DNA from: Prochlorococcus sp. AG-315-I14
GTDB lineage: Bacteria > Cyanobacteriota > Cyanobacteriia > PCC-6307 > Cyanobiaceae
Assembly: GCA_003283665.1 (NCBI GenBank)
Contig: QBWF01000033.1
Coordinates: 1 to 5,474 of the forward strand
DNA length: 5,474 bases
Direction of reading: 5' to 3'
Positions 4,333 to 5,474 of the stretch are shown here, one piece after another (the first letter of the stretch is position 1; each line of letters starts with the position of its first letter). Below the pieces are notes generated by a model that saw only the letters and a program-made list of their open reading frames with translations, had not been told where the DNA came from and did not search any database. Both the position numbers and the translations under genes were made by a program.

Positions 4333-4437
4333 ATGGAAAATGATTGGTTACATGAGTTTCAAAGATATATTAAAAAGTTTACATTGCTGATATTTATTGC
4401 AATAAGTATCATTGTATTGATAATAATTCTCACATAA
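4333..4437 (+). CDS. Small single-span membrane peptide, 34 aa
   Basis: A complete frame from ATG 4333 to TAA 4435-4437. The N-terminal 15 residues (MENDWLHEFQRYIKK) look like an amphipathic, charged helix; residues 16-34 (FTLLIFIAISIIVLIIILT) are a single membrane helix that ends the protein. This charged-head plus tail-anchor layout, and a -10-like hexamer 28 nt upstream, favour a real gene. There is no clear Shine-Dalgarno. A 51-codon frame on the opposite strand (4359-4514) overlaps it but lacks any acidic residue and looks like noise. It lies between the divergent peptidase gene and the MBL-fold gene; no partner can be named. Confidence 0.5.
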   Translation: MENDWLHEFQRYIKKFTLLIFIAISIIVLIIILT

Positions 4438-4458
4438 TTACATATAAGAATAATTTTA

Positions 4459-4512
4459 GATAGTGTAAAAGCATTTACAATCATAATGATGAAATGCTTA
4501 CCTAAGACTATC
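4459..4512 (+). other. Nested inverted repeats, possible structured leader or 3' hairpin
   Basis: Three collinear stems nest: GATAGT (4459-4464) with ACTATC (4507-4512); AAGCATTT (4469-4476) with AAATGCTT (4492-4499), or alternatively GTAA plus GCATTT with AAATGC plus TTAC; and ATCAT (4480-4484) with ATGAT (4486-4490) at the tip. A TATAAG at 4443-4448 could start a transcript just before it, making this the 5' end of a roughly 100-nt leader of the MBL-fold gene. It also starts 22 nt after the stop of the 34-aa gene, so it might be that gene's 3' hairpin, though no U-tract follows. Confidence 0.4.
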
Positions 4513-4556
4513 ATTAATACAAATCAAATACAGTTAGATTAAACTTAGAATAAATC

Positions 4557-5306
4557 ATGACAGTAACAGCCACGTACTACGGATCCAATGGATGGCTTAT
4601 TGAATTAGATAAAATGAAAATAATAATTGATCCATGGCTAATAGGAACTTTACGCTTCCCTCCCGGCGATTGGTTTTTTAGAGGGGAATTAAATAAGCAA
4701 AATAAAATACCGGAAAATATCGATATGATTCTCCTAACACAAGGGCAACCAGATCACGCACATCCTCCTACTCTAAAAAAGTTTGATAAATCAGTTCCTG
4801 TTATTGGATCAGAGACAGCTATTAAAATAGTTACTAAATTAGGATTTAAAGAACTGAATACATTATATCCTGGTGATAAGTTTGTAAGGAATGATCTGAT
4901 AATTGAAGCCACATCTGGAGCACCTGTACCAAATGTGGAAAATGGCTATATAATTACAAACCACTCAAATTCAATTTACATTGAGCCTCATGGCTTTCTT
5001 GATAAAAAAATCAGGCAACGGCAAATAGATGTTTTAATTACACCTGTGACTGATTTAGCACTACCAATCGTTGGGAAATTTATAAAAGGGAAATCTATAT
5101 TACCTAATCTGATAAAGCTATTCAATCCCTCAACTATATTTGCAAGTACTACAGGGGGAGATATAAACTTCTCAGGGGTTCTAAGTAACTTAATAAATAC
5201 TGAAGGTTTACCTGATAAATCATCATTAAATATAGATCCGGCTATAGAATTTATAAATCCAGAGCCTGGTATAAAATACGAGTTACAAGGAAAAAAGAAG
5301 AAATGA
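4557..5306 (+). CDS. Metallo-beta-lactamase-fold protein with altered metal motif, 249 aa
   Basis: The fold is read from an opening beta hairpin with a conserved Gly-Ser-Asn-Gly turn (YYGSNGWLIE, 7-16), the IIIDPWL strand (22-28) with the family Asp25, IDMILLTQGQPDHAH (55-69) at the place of the HxHxDH motif, and a later IEPHG (142-146). This resembles UlaG-like MBL proteins and a cyanobacterial/plant group in which the motif reads S/T-Q-x-x-x-D-H-x-H. In this protein the first two His ligands are Gln62 and Gln64, while Asp66, His67 and His69 remain, so metal binding must differ from classical zinc hydrolases and activity is uncertain. The length is full for the group, with a Lys-rich tail (GKKKK). 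The ATG at 4557 has no clear Shine-Dalgarno; a TAGATT at 4535-4540 would give a leader near 10 nt. The gene converges on the next one with a 12-bp gap. The physiological role is unknown. Confidence 0.85.
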   Translation: MTVTATYYGSNGWLIELDKMKIIIDPWLIGTLRFPPGDWFFRGELNKQNKIPENIDMILLTQGQPDHAHPPTLKKFDKSVPVIGSETAIKIVTKLGFKELNTLYPGDKFVRNDLIIEATSGAPVPNVENGYIITNHSNSIYIEPHGFLDKKIRQRQIDVLITPVTDLALPIVGKFIKGKSILPNLIKLFNPSTIFASTTGGDINFSGVLSNLINTEGLPDKSSLNIDPAIEFINPEPGIKYELQGKKKK

Positions 5307-5318
5307 TAAAATAAATAA

Positions 5319-5474
5319 TTAATTATTATCTTCCTGTTTATTATAAAAGTCTAGAACATCATGCAGCATTTTAATAACAACTGAATTTGAACATTTTGTT
5401 CTCTCTTGAAGTCTTATGCAGGCTTCTTTGATATTAACAAAAGCATCCTCATAAATTTCATCAACAATAGAATC
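5319..5474 (-). CDS. C-terminal part of a hypothetical protein, runs off the right edge
   Basis: An open frame enters at 5474 and ends at TAA 5319-5321, giving 51 C-terminal residues: it begins DSIVDEIYEDAFVNIKEACI, continues with RLQERTKCSNSVVIKMLHDV and ends LDFYNKQEDNN. The sequence is soluble, looks all-helical and has balanced acidic and basic residues plus two Cys, so it is clearly coding, although its start and full length are outside the window. I do not recognise a family. A 14-bp A/T palindrome (5314-5327) overlaps its stop codon and lies in the 12-bp gap to the convergent MBL-fold gene, where it could form a weak shared hairpin. Confidence 0.6.
   Translation of the reverse strand, partial: DSIVDEIYEDAFVNIKEACIRLQERTKCSNSVVIKMLHDVLDFYNKQEDNN

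Noticed and set aside
4359..4514. 51-codon minus-strand frame overlapping the 34-aa peptide and the nested hairpins
   Set aside because: The product is Ile/Asn-rich with no acidic residue at all, typical of random A/T-rich translation, and no promoter or ribosome site supports it.
5314..5327. 14-bp perfect palindrome aataattaattatt as a regulatory site
   Set aside because: It is pure A/T between two converging gene ends; chance or a weak shared terminator explains it well enough.
1..5474. tRNA, rRNA, CRISPR array, transposase, integrase or toxin-antitoxin genes
   Set aside because: None of their sequence or structural hallmarks is visible on either strand.

Overview
The window is AT-rich, with long A/T runs throughout the spacers. 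It looks like chromosomal DNA of a marine picocyanobacterium, most likely Prochlorococcus or a close relative. That assignment is inference, because there is no rRNA, tRNA or other taxonomic marker here. It rests on base composition, on many very short membrane proteins set in long spacers, on a short Nif11-like protein ending in a GFDIS..RWGEY pattern, on a cyanobacterial-type metallo-beta-lactamase-fold protein with a TQGQPDHAH motif, and on promoters recognisable only by a -10 box.

Layout. 1-193: left-end spacer with a hairpin (167-194) abutting the first gene. 194-367 (-): 57-aa protein of unknown function. 368-563: spacer with a 10-bp inverted repeat and tandem TATAAT boxes. 564-728 (+): 54-aa single-span membrane protein. 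729-969: spacer with hairpins and a 16-bp perfect palindrome. 970-1251 (+): 93-aa membrane-anchored protein with two cysteines. 1279-1461 (-): Nif11-like 60-aa protein, convergent with the previous gene. 1499-1609 (-): possible 36-aa membrane peptide. 1740-2864 (-): FAD2-like fatty acid desaturase (open frame continues to a TTG at 2942). 2943-3174: spacer with a likely terminator. 3175-3405 (-): 76-aa membrane protein. 3515-3536: likely terminator. 3585-4277 (-): peptidase E-like S51 serine hydrolase. 4333-4437 (+): 34-aa membrane peptide divergent from the peptidase. 4459-4512: nested inverted repeats. 4557-5306 (+): MBL-fold protein. 5319-5474 (-): C-terminal part of a gene running off the right edge.

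The genes do not form an evident pathway. Most have their own spacer, and several have their own -10 box, so they look like single-gene transcription units rather than an operon. The three enzymes can be placed in families: membrane-lipid desaturation, dipeptide hydrolysis or a related Ser-hydrolase activity, and an MBL-fold protein with altered metal ligands. Six of the other genes are short proteins, four with a clear membrane span. No mobile element, integrase, tRNA, CRISPR array or recognised defence system is visible. The most unusual content is the set of tiny membrane proteins, three of them 54 aa or shorter, and the symmetric -10/dyad elements in the spacers.
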